From Methanomicrobiales archaeon (GTDB lineage: Archaea > Halobacteriota > Methanomicrobia > Methanomicrobiales > Methanospirillaceae): a stretch of DNA of 52,281 nucleotides. The stretch is from contig JANXYM010000005.1 of NCBI GenBank assembly GCA_025350045.1, forward strand, positions 1 through 52,281, given 5' to 3'. Under the pieces are notes generated by a model, which saw nothing but the letters and a program-made list of their open reading frames with translations, was not told where the DNA came from and did no database searches. The number at the start of each line of letters is the position of its first letter. The stretch's first letter is position 1. Below are positions 45,046 to 52,281 of the stretch, one piece after another. The position numbers and the translations under genes were made by a program.

Positions 45046-46001
45046 ATGTCAGTCATCGGTGGAAAAAAATTATAATTACCGGGGGAAGTGGTTTTGTCGG
45101 GCGGACCCTTCAATCCGGCCTGCGTAAAATAGGGTATGAGATTGATGTCTTTGATCCAATGCAAGGAAAGCTCGTGGATGTGTTGCGCTACAGGTATTTG
45201 GGAAAATCCCCATCAAGACTGTCCCGTTATCTAGCACCAAAAATCCGGCATGCCCAGTCAGGAATCGAACGATCGTTACTCAAATCTCACGTTATCCTCC
45301 CGACATCAGATGACATTCTTGGCAATTCCAGCAGCCTGATCGAACGTTTTCGGGGCAGTTTTGCGGTTATTCACCTTGCCGCGCTTCCACACCCTAATGT
45401 CCCCGGAATGACCGCTGCAGATTTCCAGCGGATCAACTATGAAGGATCGGTAAATGTATTTGAGGCGGCACGGATTGCCGGTGTGGAAAAATTCATCTTT
45501 GCTTCATCCGCACAAGTCTATAACATCAACAAACCTCTGCACATCGAACAATTCCCTATCCTTGAAACCAACTACCTGCCGAATGTTTATGAGGGCCAGA
45601 GTCACTATGGCTTTTTAAAAGGAGAATTTGAACGTTATCTGGCGCAAAGATGCACAGGTCATGACATTCAGGCGCTCGCGTTGCGCATGGAGTTCCCCGG
45701 GGTTCGTTCCGTATATCCCTGGAATTTTTACATCAGCACATCAATCGAGAATACTATCAACGGGTACACACAAGCTCTCGAAACCGATATTAGCACCGGT
45801 TTCGACACATTCAATCTTGCTGACCGGAGTATAGACCGAAAAATAATCAATATCCAAGACTATCTGAAAGCACACTGGCCCAATATCCCGAACCATACAA
45901 CAGGAAATGAGTGTCTGCTCAGTACTGAAAAAGCCCGCTCAATATTGGGTTACAATCCGAAGCCCGATGGCACGTATTTCTCCTTTGATGTGATGTGGTG
46001 A
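45046..46001 (+). pseudogene. NAD-dependent epimerase/dehydratase, N-terminal frameshift at an A-run
   Basis: From ATG 45046 the frame reads MSVIGGKKL and stops. The A-run at 45063-45069 has seven bases; eight (or a -1 ribosomal slip on A AAA AAA) continues as KKIIITGGSGFVGRTLQSGL then RKIGYEIDVFDPMQ into the long frame ending at 45999-46001. The assembled protein has about 318 residues: GGSGFVG for NAD, HLAALPHPNV, FIFASSAQVYNI and HYGFLKGEFERYL with YxxxK of the extended SDR family. No ATG, GTG or TTG lies in the long frame before 45159, which would lose the NAD site. It starts an operon with the UGM-like gene seven bases on. Same failure as at 42080. Confidence 0.75.
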
Positions 46002-46008
46002 AAATACG

Positions 46009-47340
46009 ATGTCCCTCTGTTACCCTACGGTGATCCTTGGTGCCGGGCTCTGTGGATTATCTGCAGCCTATCACCTGGAAGAGATGGGTGAAGCAGATTA
46101 TATCATTCTCGAACGAAATCCCGAAGTCGGGGGATTGGCCCGGACCGAAACCTATGATGGTTTCTCTTTTGATCATGCGATCCATATTCTGTATTCCCGT
46201 GATCCATATGCAATTGACCTGATTTGCAATACGCTCCTGAAGGATAATATCCAGAAGCAGGTACGGCAGAGCTTCTGCCATACCGGGGGCGTTTTTACAG
46301 AATATCCTTACCAGACAAATAATTTCGGTCTGCACCCTCATGTGATTGTGGAAAATCTGATGGGATTGATTGATGCAAAAATTGCCGAATCGGGAGGCAG
46401 ACCTCCGCATCATTTCGAGGAGTGGATATACCGGAAATTCGGCCGGGGTATTGCAGAGCACTTCATGATTCCTTACAATCGGCGTCTGTGGGCCTGGGAT
46501 CTGAAGGATATGAATTATGATTGGATTGCTGACCGCGTGCCGCTACCGGAGATTGGAGATGTGCTCCAGGGAGCGTTACAACCCCCCGTGACAAAACAGG
46601 GTCCAAACCAGGAATTCTGGTACCCGGTAACGGGAGGAATCGAAGCACTCTCCCGGGCATTCCAGAGATTTATACCCCCTGACCGGCTCTGGCTGAACAC
46701 AAACGTAATTGCTATTGATGGTACCCGTCATGAGGTGCTGCTTGCTGACGGAAGGCGTATACAGTATGGTAGATTAATCTCAACGATTCCTTTACCGGCC
46801 CTTGTTCAACTGTCAGGTAAAAAAACCCCGTCGATTATTCAGCAATGCGCTAAAGGATTAAAATTCAACACTGTGCATACGGTAAATATTGGCCTTGATG
46901 GAGCGGATTTGGGGAGAATTAGATCTATGCACTGGATCTATTTTCCAGAAGATCGCACAATTTTTCATAGACTAAGCATTCCCGGCAACTTCTCCTCCGG
47001 TATGGTTCCTGATGGCTGCAGTTCGCTCCAGCTCGAGATCAGCGAGTCAGTTCACCGTCCCTGCAACCGGGAGACATTAATTGAACAATGCTTATCGGAT
47101 CTGATCCGGGTTGGAATTCTGGAGGAACAGGACAGAAAGCGTGTGCAGTTTGCACAGGTTGTCACCCTTAATCCTGCATACATCATCTATGATTTAAAGC
47201 ACCGGGAAAATACCAGGACCATCAACAAATATCTAGATCAGCTCAATATCATCCCGAAAGGCCGGTTTGGAGAATGGGAGTATCTGAATATGGATCAGGC
47301 CATTACCGGTGGAAAAAGAGCTGCGGAGGATATCTCGTGA
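46009..47340 (+). CDS. UDP-galactopyranose mutase-like flavoenzyme (amine-oxidase fold)
   Basis: The protein has 443 residues. The FAD-binding Rossmann motif is VILGAGLCGLSAAYHLEEMG with GxGxxG at 10-15, then an ERNPEVGGLARTE block typical of UGM and protoporphyrinogen-oxidase-like enzymes. Substrate-domain blocks FDHAIHILYSRDPYAIDLIC and WIYRKFGRGIAEHFMIPYNR then RLWAWDLKDMNYDW follow. The C-terminus closes with LNMDQAITGGKRAAEDIS, the FAD clamp. The reaction is probably isomerisation or oxidation of a UDP-sugar, but other flavin reactions are possible. It lies seven bases after the epimerase and overlaps the next gene by GTGA. Confidence 0.8.
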   Translation: MSLCYPTVILGAGLCGLSAAYHLEEMGEADYIILERNPEVGGLARTETYDGFSFDHAIHILYSRDPYAIDLICNTLLKDNIQKQVRQSFCHTGGVFTEYPYQTNNFGLHPHVIVENLMGLIDAKIAESGGRPPHHFEEWIYRKFGRGIAEHFMIPYNRRLWAWDLKDMNYDWIADRVPLPEIGDVLQGALQPPVTKQGPNQEFWYPVTGGIEALSRAFQRFIPPDRLWLNTNVIAIDGTRHEVLLADGRRIQYGRLISTIPLPALVQLSGKKTPSIIQQCAKGLKFNTVHTVNIGLDGADLGRIRSMHWIYFPEDRTIFHRLSIPGNFSSGMVPDGCSSLQLEISESVHRPCNRETLIEQCLSDLIRVGILEEQDRKRVQFAQVVTLNPAYIIYDLKHRENTRTINKYLDQLNIIPKGRFGEWEYLNMDQAITGGKRAAEDIS

Positions 47341-48209
47341 CATTACGATCGGCTTTATTATGGATGACCCACGTGTGGAACGAGGAACTCGAAGCAGAGT
47401 TTGAGAAATTTCTTCACATGACGTATCCCGGTTCCCCGGAGGTGTGGCTCATTCTTGATTCAAGGACACCTGGTGCAGAGGATATCGCCCGACGATTCGG
47501 GCGCTGTCATATAATTGTTGAACATGAAATGTTCCAGCGTCTTCCCTATCAGCGGCTCAAGGGAGAGAAACTCTATGATCATGTCCATTTCCCCATTCTG
47601 GACTTCTATCTCTCCCACAAGGATTTTGATTACTATTGGGTTGTCGAATTCGATGTCCGATATACCGGTAAGTGGGATGTATTCCTGCGTTCATTTGAAT
47701 CGTACGACCACGATCTTATCACAAGCCATATCCGTCACTTCATTGAAGAACCCACCTTCTGGTAGTGGGACTCCCTTCATCATCCTGAAAAGTCAATCGA
47801 AAGAGCCAGGTACCTGAGATCGTTCAATGTCATCTATCGTATTTCCTGTCGTGCCCTCGCGCTGATTCACGATGCTCAGCAAAGTGGCTGGAGGGGTTAC
47901 CCGGAAGTATTGCTTCCGACTCTGCTGGAATGTAGTGATTATACGTTGCTTGACTGTGGGGGGGATGGGGAATTTACACCGCCGGGATTAAGAAACACCT
48001 TCTATACGTCAGGTAGCGCAGACGGATTACTCAACCCATTTTGCACAATGCGCTGGCGACCATCGAGAGCCCGGACAGGTATTTTCAGAAACAAAATCTA
48101 CCACCCGGTAAAGCCCAGAATGCTGATGGAGCCGTTGAACGAGAGGATCTCATTTTTTTCACAGTGGATAGGGAAGTATCTCCGGGATAATGTATTACGG
48201 AGAGCCTGA
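47337..48209 (+). pseudogene. Glycosyltransferase-like gene with an in-frame TAG at codon 143
   Basis: A GTG start at 47337 overlaps the previous TGA (GTGA) and has GGAGG seven bases ahead, so it is translated by coupling. MTLRSALLWMTHVWNEELEA is followed by FEKFLHMTYPGSPEVWLILD and YYWVVEFDVRYTGKWDVFL, with an acidic strand like a donor site. Then comes TFW, TAG at 47763-47765, and WDSLHHPEKSIERARYLRSF on in the same frame to TGA at 48207-48209 (290 codons). TGG to TAG would explain it; the preceding and following residues are also W. Ordinary TAG stops occur elsewhere in the window, which argues against recoding. I do not recognise the precise GT family. Confidence 0.65.
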
Positions 48210-48237
48210 GGAACAATTGCCCTTTTTGTGCCTTTGC

Positions 48238-49632
48238 TCACCGTATTTTTGCGTTCGGGTTTGGTAATCCGGAAGATACGGTTATGAGTTTTTCGCGTTT
48301 ACCGCTCAACGGTGCACCACGAAGTGTGGCCATGAACAGTTTTATCCGGGTTTTTTGTTCTGTTATGGGTGCTTTGAAAGAGAAATGACAGACCATTTCA
48401 GTCATTGGAAAGAAAACCATATTCTGCGGTTTTGGAGTCTGAGAGAAAATAGTCTGGTCTTCTTCATTCTCAAGGATAACGAGAAAGTCAGCTGAAATAA
48501 AACGATCATAACTGCTATTTTTGATGGTTATTGAAGATTTTACCATTTTGCCCCTTTTCAGCATCGATGGAATCGAATCATGCGTAATTTCCAAAACCGG
48601 GGAAATCGTATCGGCATCGGGATCTATGGTAAGCAGACGATCCGGATTGTCTGCAAGATATTTATTCACTGTTTTAGACAATTTCCCGGAAAATGTTCCC
48701 CGTCCCAGATGATGGCAGAACTGATGGAGGGCATACAATCCAACCAGCAGCACCCTTTTTTTGGGGCAAATGTGTGTTTCACCAAGCAGTGAGAACTGAC
48801 GAAAAATGCCAAATGCCATCCTCAGGATGAAGATTACCTGAAACTGAAACAAATTTCTCAATGCGATATAATTGTAAATTTGTTCCGGGTACTGCATGTA
48901 CTGAAGATATTCCTTCAACCGGTTTTCAATCATGAGTTTCTCGCCGTTGCCACAATAATAGAATGTTTTTGCAAATTCCCTCAGACTTTTGCGGTAGTCA
49001 TGATACACAATTCCCTGTTCTTCAAAACCGAACCGGTATCCCTTGAGCCATAGTTTCATACTAATAGCGGTATCTTCTGCACCGGGAACTATGAAATAAT
49101 CATCAAACTGCCCGACATCAACAACCCGCTGTTTCCAGAACATGCAGTTTGCAGTGATAACGGCATTAATGTGGTGAGGGGATTCAAGACAGTGATACAC
49201 GGTATTATATGCAGAGAATATATCATCCCCCATAGGGAGAACCCGTCCACCAACACCTGCATATGCCGTACAACTGATGAGCCGCTGGTAAAGATGCTCA
49301 ACCCACCCAGGATCAACCACGCAGTCATCATCGGTAAACGCAATGATATTCCCTGTCGATAAGGATATGCCGATATTTCTTGAGTGGACTAACGGGGAAC
49401 GTGCAGCGAGAATATGAAATTTCACATCAGCAAAATCAATGGTCTTTTTCCAGTTTTCAACAATTGTTGCTGTTCCATCATCGGAACAGTTATCCACAAT
49501 AACAAATTCAAGGGGGCAAGAGCAGGATAATTTACTGAATGAGTCGAGCAGTCGTTTTAACTGATCTTTCCGTTTATAGGTTGAGATAATGATCGATATC
49601 CGGTCCATGTGAGCACAGCGATCGTATGACAA
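48238..49632 (-). CDS. GT2 glycosyltransferase, paralogue 1
   Basis: The frame has 464 residues; Met9 (MDRISIIISTYKRKDQLKRL, at 49608) is the better start because its paralogue begins the same way. The N-domain is GT2: FVIVDNCSDDGTATIVENWK, then ITLSTGN-like block IGISLSTGNIIAFTDDDCVV with DDD metal-binding aspartates, and ITANCMFWKQRVVDVGQFDD, and the helix-rich PGAEDTAISMKLWLKGYRFG. The C-terminal 130 residues form a beta-rich domain (ITHDSIPSMLKRGKMVKSSI) not typical of simple GT2. It is followed by nothing co-directional. It matches the protein at 50673 closely over the whole length. Confidence 0.85.
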   Translation of the reverse strand: MSYDRCAHMDRISIIISTYKRKDQLKRLLDSFSKLSCSCPLEFVIVDNCSDDGTATIVENWKKTIDFADVKFHILAARSPLVHSRNIGISLSTGNIIAFTDDDCVVDPGWVEHLYQRLISCTAYAGVGGRVLPMGDDIFSAYNTVYHCLESPHHINAVITANCMFWKQRVVDVGQFDDYFIVPGAEDTAISMKLWLKGYRFGFEEQGIVYHDYRKSLREFAKTFYYCGNGEKLMIENRLKEYLQYMQYPEQIYNYIALRNLFQFQVIFILRMAFGIFRQFSLLGETHICPKKRVLLVGLYALHQFCHHLGRGTFSGKLSKTVNKYLADNPDRLLTIDPDADTISPVLEITHDSIPSMLKRGKMVKSSITIKNSSYDRFISADFLVILENEEDQTIFSQTPKPQNMVFFPMTEMVCHFSFKAPITEQKTRIKLFMATLRGAPLSGKREKLITVSSGLPNPNAKIR

Positions 49633-49690
49633 TACAATCTGACTGGAAATTTAATAACATTACTAAGAGTTTATCCCGGGAATTAATCTG
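49609..49690 (-). promoter_or_regulatory. Promoter region of GT2 paralogue 1, duplicated upstream of paralogue 2
   Basis: TGGAAATTTAATAACATTAC (49644-49663) has its counterpart at 52067-52086 (TGGAAATTTTAATAACATTG). On the minus strand each contains TTATTAAA as a TATA element some 45 bases before the ATG. The surrounding 60 bases, with CCCGGG, are alike as well. Confidence 0.5.
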
Positions 49691-50672
49691 ATCAAACGGG
49701 TTGATTGGCTGTTTCTGATAAAGGGACGGTTATTGGGGCTCTGCAGAAAATCTACATTTTCCGAAGTAAAAAACTGACAATAAATGCTAAGGTACGGTGC
49801 GTCCTACCCGGGTTATGCAAATAACGAGCAGGAGGCCCGAAATGTCAGAAAACCGGTAAATCAGAGTTGTTGACTTATCGTCCGGCTCTATCACAGATCC
49901 ATAATTCCCCTTTTTTCTCATCCAGATTCTCCAAAAAGACCTGAACTCAGCTCCAGTTACTCATTCTCCATTTCCTTAAAAGAGAACTTGTCCAAAGATT
50001 ACCAGGACACCTTAGAACTACCTAAAAAAACATGGACTCTCTTAAAATGGAGATTCACCTCTAAGAAGTCCCCCTTTTATCACGACAATCCAGAAGTTTT
50101 GTCAACACATCCAATCATCATCGTTCAGCCGCATACTCAACCGGCTTATGAAAAAGTTTTTCGACAGGGGAGATATGGCACCCTGCACAGCAATCGATTT
50201 TTCAGAATAACAGATGAACAAAGGAGATAAACTCATAATCAGGATGGATTTTTTTTTAAACAGAGAGGATTTTGGGAGTATCTGCGTTTTTTTGAGTCCG
50301 GAAAAAGAGATACATCGGCATGGAAAAGAACGGAATGGGGCAGATGTGATATCGCGTTAAATTTAATCTTCTGTCCGATAACCATTCCAAACCAGGAATT
50401 ATTTTCCCCTACCGTCTGTTGCCGCATAAGATATCTCATGGGATTGTGGGGGGTGAAAACCCTGAATACGAAACATGCATCAGAATCAGGTGATATGCCT
50501 CTATTGTGGGGCAGGGTTACCCGGAAATTGCCGAACAATGTACAGGTTCCCAGAGCATTGTTTTCCGATCCCGCCGTTTTTTACTCCTGTCGCCGGTCCC
50601 GGTTTCTATAAGAATACCTGCCGAACCCGATCGCTGGTTACCATTTCGCAGGGAAAAGGGAGCTCCGGAATT
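49691..50672. other. About 980 bases between the GT2 paralogues without a recognisable gene
   Basis: Both strands were read. An 80-codon plus frame at 49988 starts with TTG, lacks a binding site and resembles nothing known; other frames are shorter and disordered. Base composition is mixed. It may be decayed DNA between the duplicates. Confidence 0.45.
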
Positions 50673-52037
50673 TCAAGGTAAAAAAACCGGTTTGGACGAA
50701 ACGATAATTTTTTTCTCTCTTTTTGTACTGAGAGGAACTCCTGATGGAGATGAGAGGAAAAACTGAACTATGTGATCCGTATCCTGCTTTGGCAAGACAA
50801 AACGAAAGTGATACACTGATTCAGAGTTCGGGGAAAAAAGGTGATCCCGTTGAATTTTGGACTGGAAAAAGGGGTGGGTTGAACCGGCATACATCAGGGA
50901 TATGAGATAACTGGTCGATATCCACTGATGCTCACTCAAGTTTTTTATGGTAACAGTTGCTTTTACCCACTGGCCCGGTTTAAGGAATCCGGGAACGGTA
51001 TCATCGGTTATTTCCAGCAAGGGCTGACGGGTCTTTTCGTCGGAATCCAGAATCAACAGGCTGCCGGGGTTCTCAACGAGATACCGGTTGACTGATTTCA
51101 CCACGATTCCGGAAAAAGTACCTCTTCCCAGTTGACAACAGAAATTCTGGATAGCAAAGAGGCCGAAGATCTGAATTTTTTTTGTATGGGAAATCGGCTG
51201 TTGCCCGATGAAAGGGATCTGTTTGAGGATGTGAACGATCATATGACCCATAAACAGGCACTGAAACCGGAGATTATGGGAAAATGCAACAAAATTGTCG
51301 ATTTTTTCCGGGTATTCCATGTACTGCAGGTAATCACTCAGCCGGTTTTCGATCATAATTTTTTCACCATTACCGTAATTCAGAAAAGTCCTGATGAACG
51401 CATTCAGCGTTTTACGATAATCGTGATACACTACTGCTTCCGGCTGGAAGCCGAACCGGTATCCCCTGATCCACAATTTCATGCAAAGGGCTGTTTCTTC
51501 TCCACCGGGATGATAGAAATATTCGTCGAACATCCCCACATTCAGGACAGGTTGTTTCCATATAATTAAATTCGCGCCAACGAGCGTTTTCAGGTGTTGT
51601 GGAGGTTCAAGAATACGGAAAATGGTGTTATACAGCGAATAGATATCATTATCCAAGGGAAGAACCCGACCCCCGGCACCTGCTTTACCGGGATTCTGGA
51701 TAAGCCACTGGTAGAGCTTTTCAACCCAATCTGGATCAACCCTGCAGTCAGAGTCCGTAAACACGAGGATATTTCCTGTCGAGAGCGAAATGCCGGCATT
51801 CCGTGCCACAGCCGGCCCGGACCGGACTGGAAGGCGATGATATTTCACGTCGGCAGACCCAAGGTTGATCTTCCAGGCTTCTGCCACTGATTCCGAACCA
51901 TCATCCGAGCAATCATCGATAATAATAAACTCAAGGGGGCAGCTGCATGCCAGTTTACCAAATGATTCCAGTAACCGGTTCAACATCTCTTTACGGTTGT
52001 ATGTCGCAACAATGACAGAGATCCGGTCCATAAACAC
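50673..52037 (-). CDS. GT2 glycosyltransferase, paralogue 2
   Basis: The frame has 454 residues, and MDRISVIVATYNRKEMLNRL (Met3, at 52031) is the probable start. GT2 blocks are IIIDDCSDDGSESVAEAW, RNAGISLSTGNILVFTDSDC (the DxD metal site), VGMFDEYFYHPGGEETALCM and a C-terminal beta domain (DTVPGFLKPGQWVKATVTIK). By eye it is well over half identical to the protein at 48238 over its whole length, so the pair arose by duplication that included the promoter region. It may add a second, related sugar. GGAGG is absent; the ATG follows a TTTGGTTG-like leader. Confidence 0.85.
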   Translation of the reverse strand: MFMDRISVIVATYNRKEMLNRLLESFGKLACSCPLEFIIIDDCSDDGSESVAEAWKINLGSADVKYHRLPVRSGPAVARNAGISLSTGNILVFTDSDCRVDPDWVEKLYQWLIQNPGKAGAGGRVLPLDNDIYSLYNTIFRILEPPQHLKTLVGANLIIWKQPVLNVGMFDEYFYHPGGEETALCMKLWIRGYRFGFQPEAVVYHDYRKTLNAFIRTFLNYGNGEKIMIENRLSDYLQYMEYPEKIDNFVAFSHNLRFQCLFMGHMIVHILKQIPFIGQQPISHTKKIQIFGLFAIQNFCCQLGRGTFSGIVVKSVNRYLVENPGSLLILDSDEKTRQPLLEITDDTVPGFLKPGQWVKATVTIKNLSEHQWISTSYLISLMYAGSTHPFFQSKIQRDHLFSPNSESVYHFRFVLPKQDTDHIVQFFLSSPSGVPLSTKREKKIIVSSKPVFLP

Positions 52038-52110
52038 ACAACCATTGTATGATAATGTAATCGGGTTGGAAATTTTAATAACATTGCGAAGTTTTCATCC
52101 CGGGGATTTG
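52032..52110 (-). promoter_or_regulatory. Promoter region of GT2 paralogue 2
   Basis: The counterpart of the block at 49609-49690, with TTATTAAAATTTCC on the minus strand as TATA element and ATGAAAACTTCGCAATG further upstream. The remaining 170 bases to the window end hold no gene. Confidence 0.45.
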
Positions 52111-52281
52111 CAAAAGCTATCCGGAATTCCCAGCTGATCTCACATAAAAAAGGGGTAATGGGTTTAATCCGGTCTTGTAATATAACAAAGAAATCGATTT
52201 CTACAGAGACCAGTACTTCCCTAAATTTTCCTCCGTAAATCTTGGATAGTCAACAACCTTCCCAACCTCCGGTCACTTAAG

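Noticed and set aside
47763-47765. Pyrrolysine codon
   Set aside because: TAG is used as an ordinary stop elsewhere in the window (for example at 20337 and 21127), no pyl gene is seen and Methanomicrobiales normally lack the system; a nonsense change is simpler.
49988-50230. An 80-codon frame between the GT2 paralogues
   Set aside because: TTG start without a ribosome site, no recognisable motif, no conserved neighbour.
1-52281. CRISPR array or insertion sequence
   Set aside because: No regularly spaced repeats of 25-40 bases and no transposase or terminal inverted repeats were found.

Overview
The window looks like chromosomal DNA of a methanogenic archaeon of the Methanomicrobiales, probably close to Methanoregula. 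The signs are AT-rich TATA boxes with short or absent leaders, an AglB/STT3 oligosaccharyltransferase, a PhoU regulator with an AbrB-type DNA-binding domain, histidine kinases with an RHDxxNxLTVL H-box, DUF4013 and DUF350 membrane proteins, and secreted proteins with Cys-rich and TSP3 repeats. The genus is an inference from gene style. No rRNA, tRNA or CRISPR array was found.

Region 1 (1-8150) is an accessory, defence-like island. It starts with the 3' end of a type I restriction specificity gene (hsdS). Three minus-strand cassettes follow: a very AT-rich KAP NTPase, a Panacea-antitoxin/RelE-like toxin pair, and a compact operon (unknown HxH protein, DUF1828, ASCH, DUF488) with a 55-aa protein gene upstream. 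A decayed copy of a roughly 90-bp sequence related to the hsdS 3' end lies at the promoter side of every cassette, so the island reads as cassettes punctuated by one repeat.

Region 2 (8239-14330) holds a divergent PEBP protein, a small Lys/Ala-rich protein, an HNH endonuclease, an antitoxin with a frameshifted RelE toxin, a TGACAC inverted repeat beside a P4-type primase-helicase, two small coupled genes and possibly a leaderless gene. It resembles the remnant of an integrated plasmid or virus, with no integrase visible. A dense G-tract cluster follows.

Region 3 (14870-35650) is mostly household and envelope genes: a frameshifted membrane protein, a secreted M64-like metalloprotease with a membrane-anchored partner, DUF4013 protein, sensor kinases, methyltransferases, a DUF350 protein, a CDF metal transporter and a complete phosphate system. 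In the phosphate system pstS, a fused pstC-pstA, pstB and phoU read leftward; an AbrB-PhoU regulator reads rightward from a shared promoter carrying a perfect palindrome. A GNAT pseudogene, an HTH-PAS regulator facing a 16-bp palindrome, dCMP deaminase and a SagB-type oxidoreductase complete this part.

Region 4 (35900-52031) is a surface-glycan locus: AglB, a GT4, a GT8-GT2 fusion, two NAD-dependent sugar epimerases, a GT-C-like membrane protein, a UDP-galactopyranose-mutase-like flavoenzyme, a further glycosyltransferase and two paralogous GT2 enzymes. The likely logic is sugar-nucleotide conversion, lipid-linked glycan assembly and AglB transfer to S-layer or secreted proteins. Three of its genes are interrupted: both epimerases by frameshifts at A-runs just before the Rossmann glycine motif, and one glycosyltransferase by an in-frame TAG. 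These may be real phase or decay events, or base-call errors; raw reads would decide.
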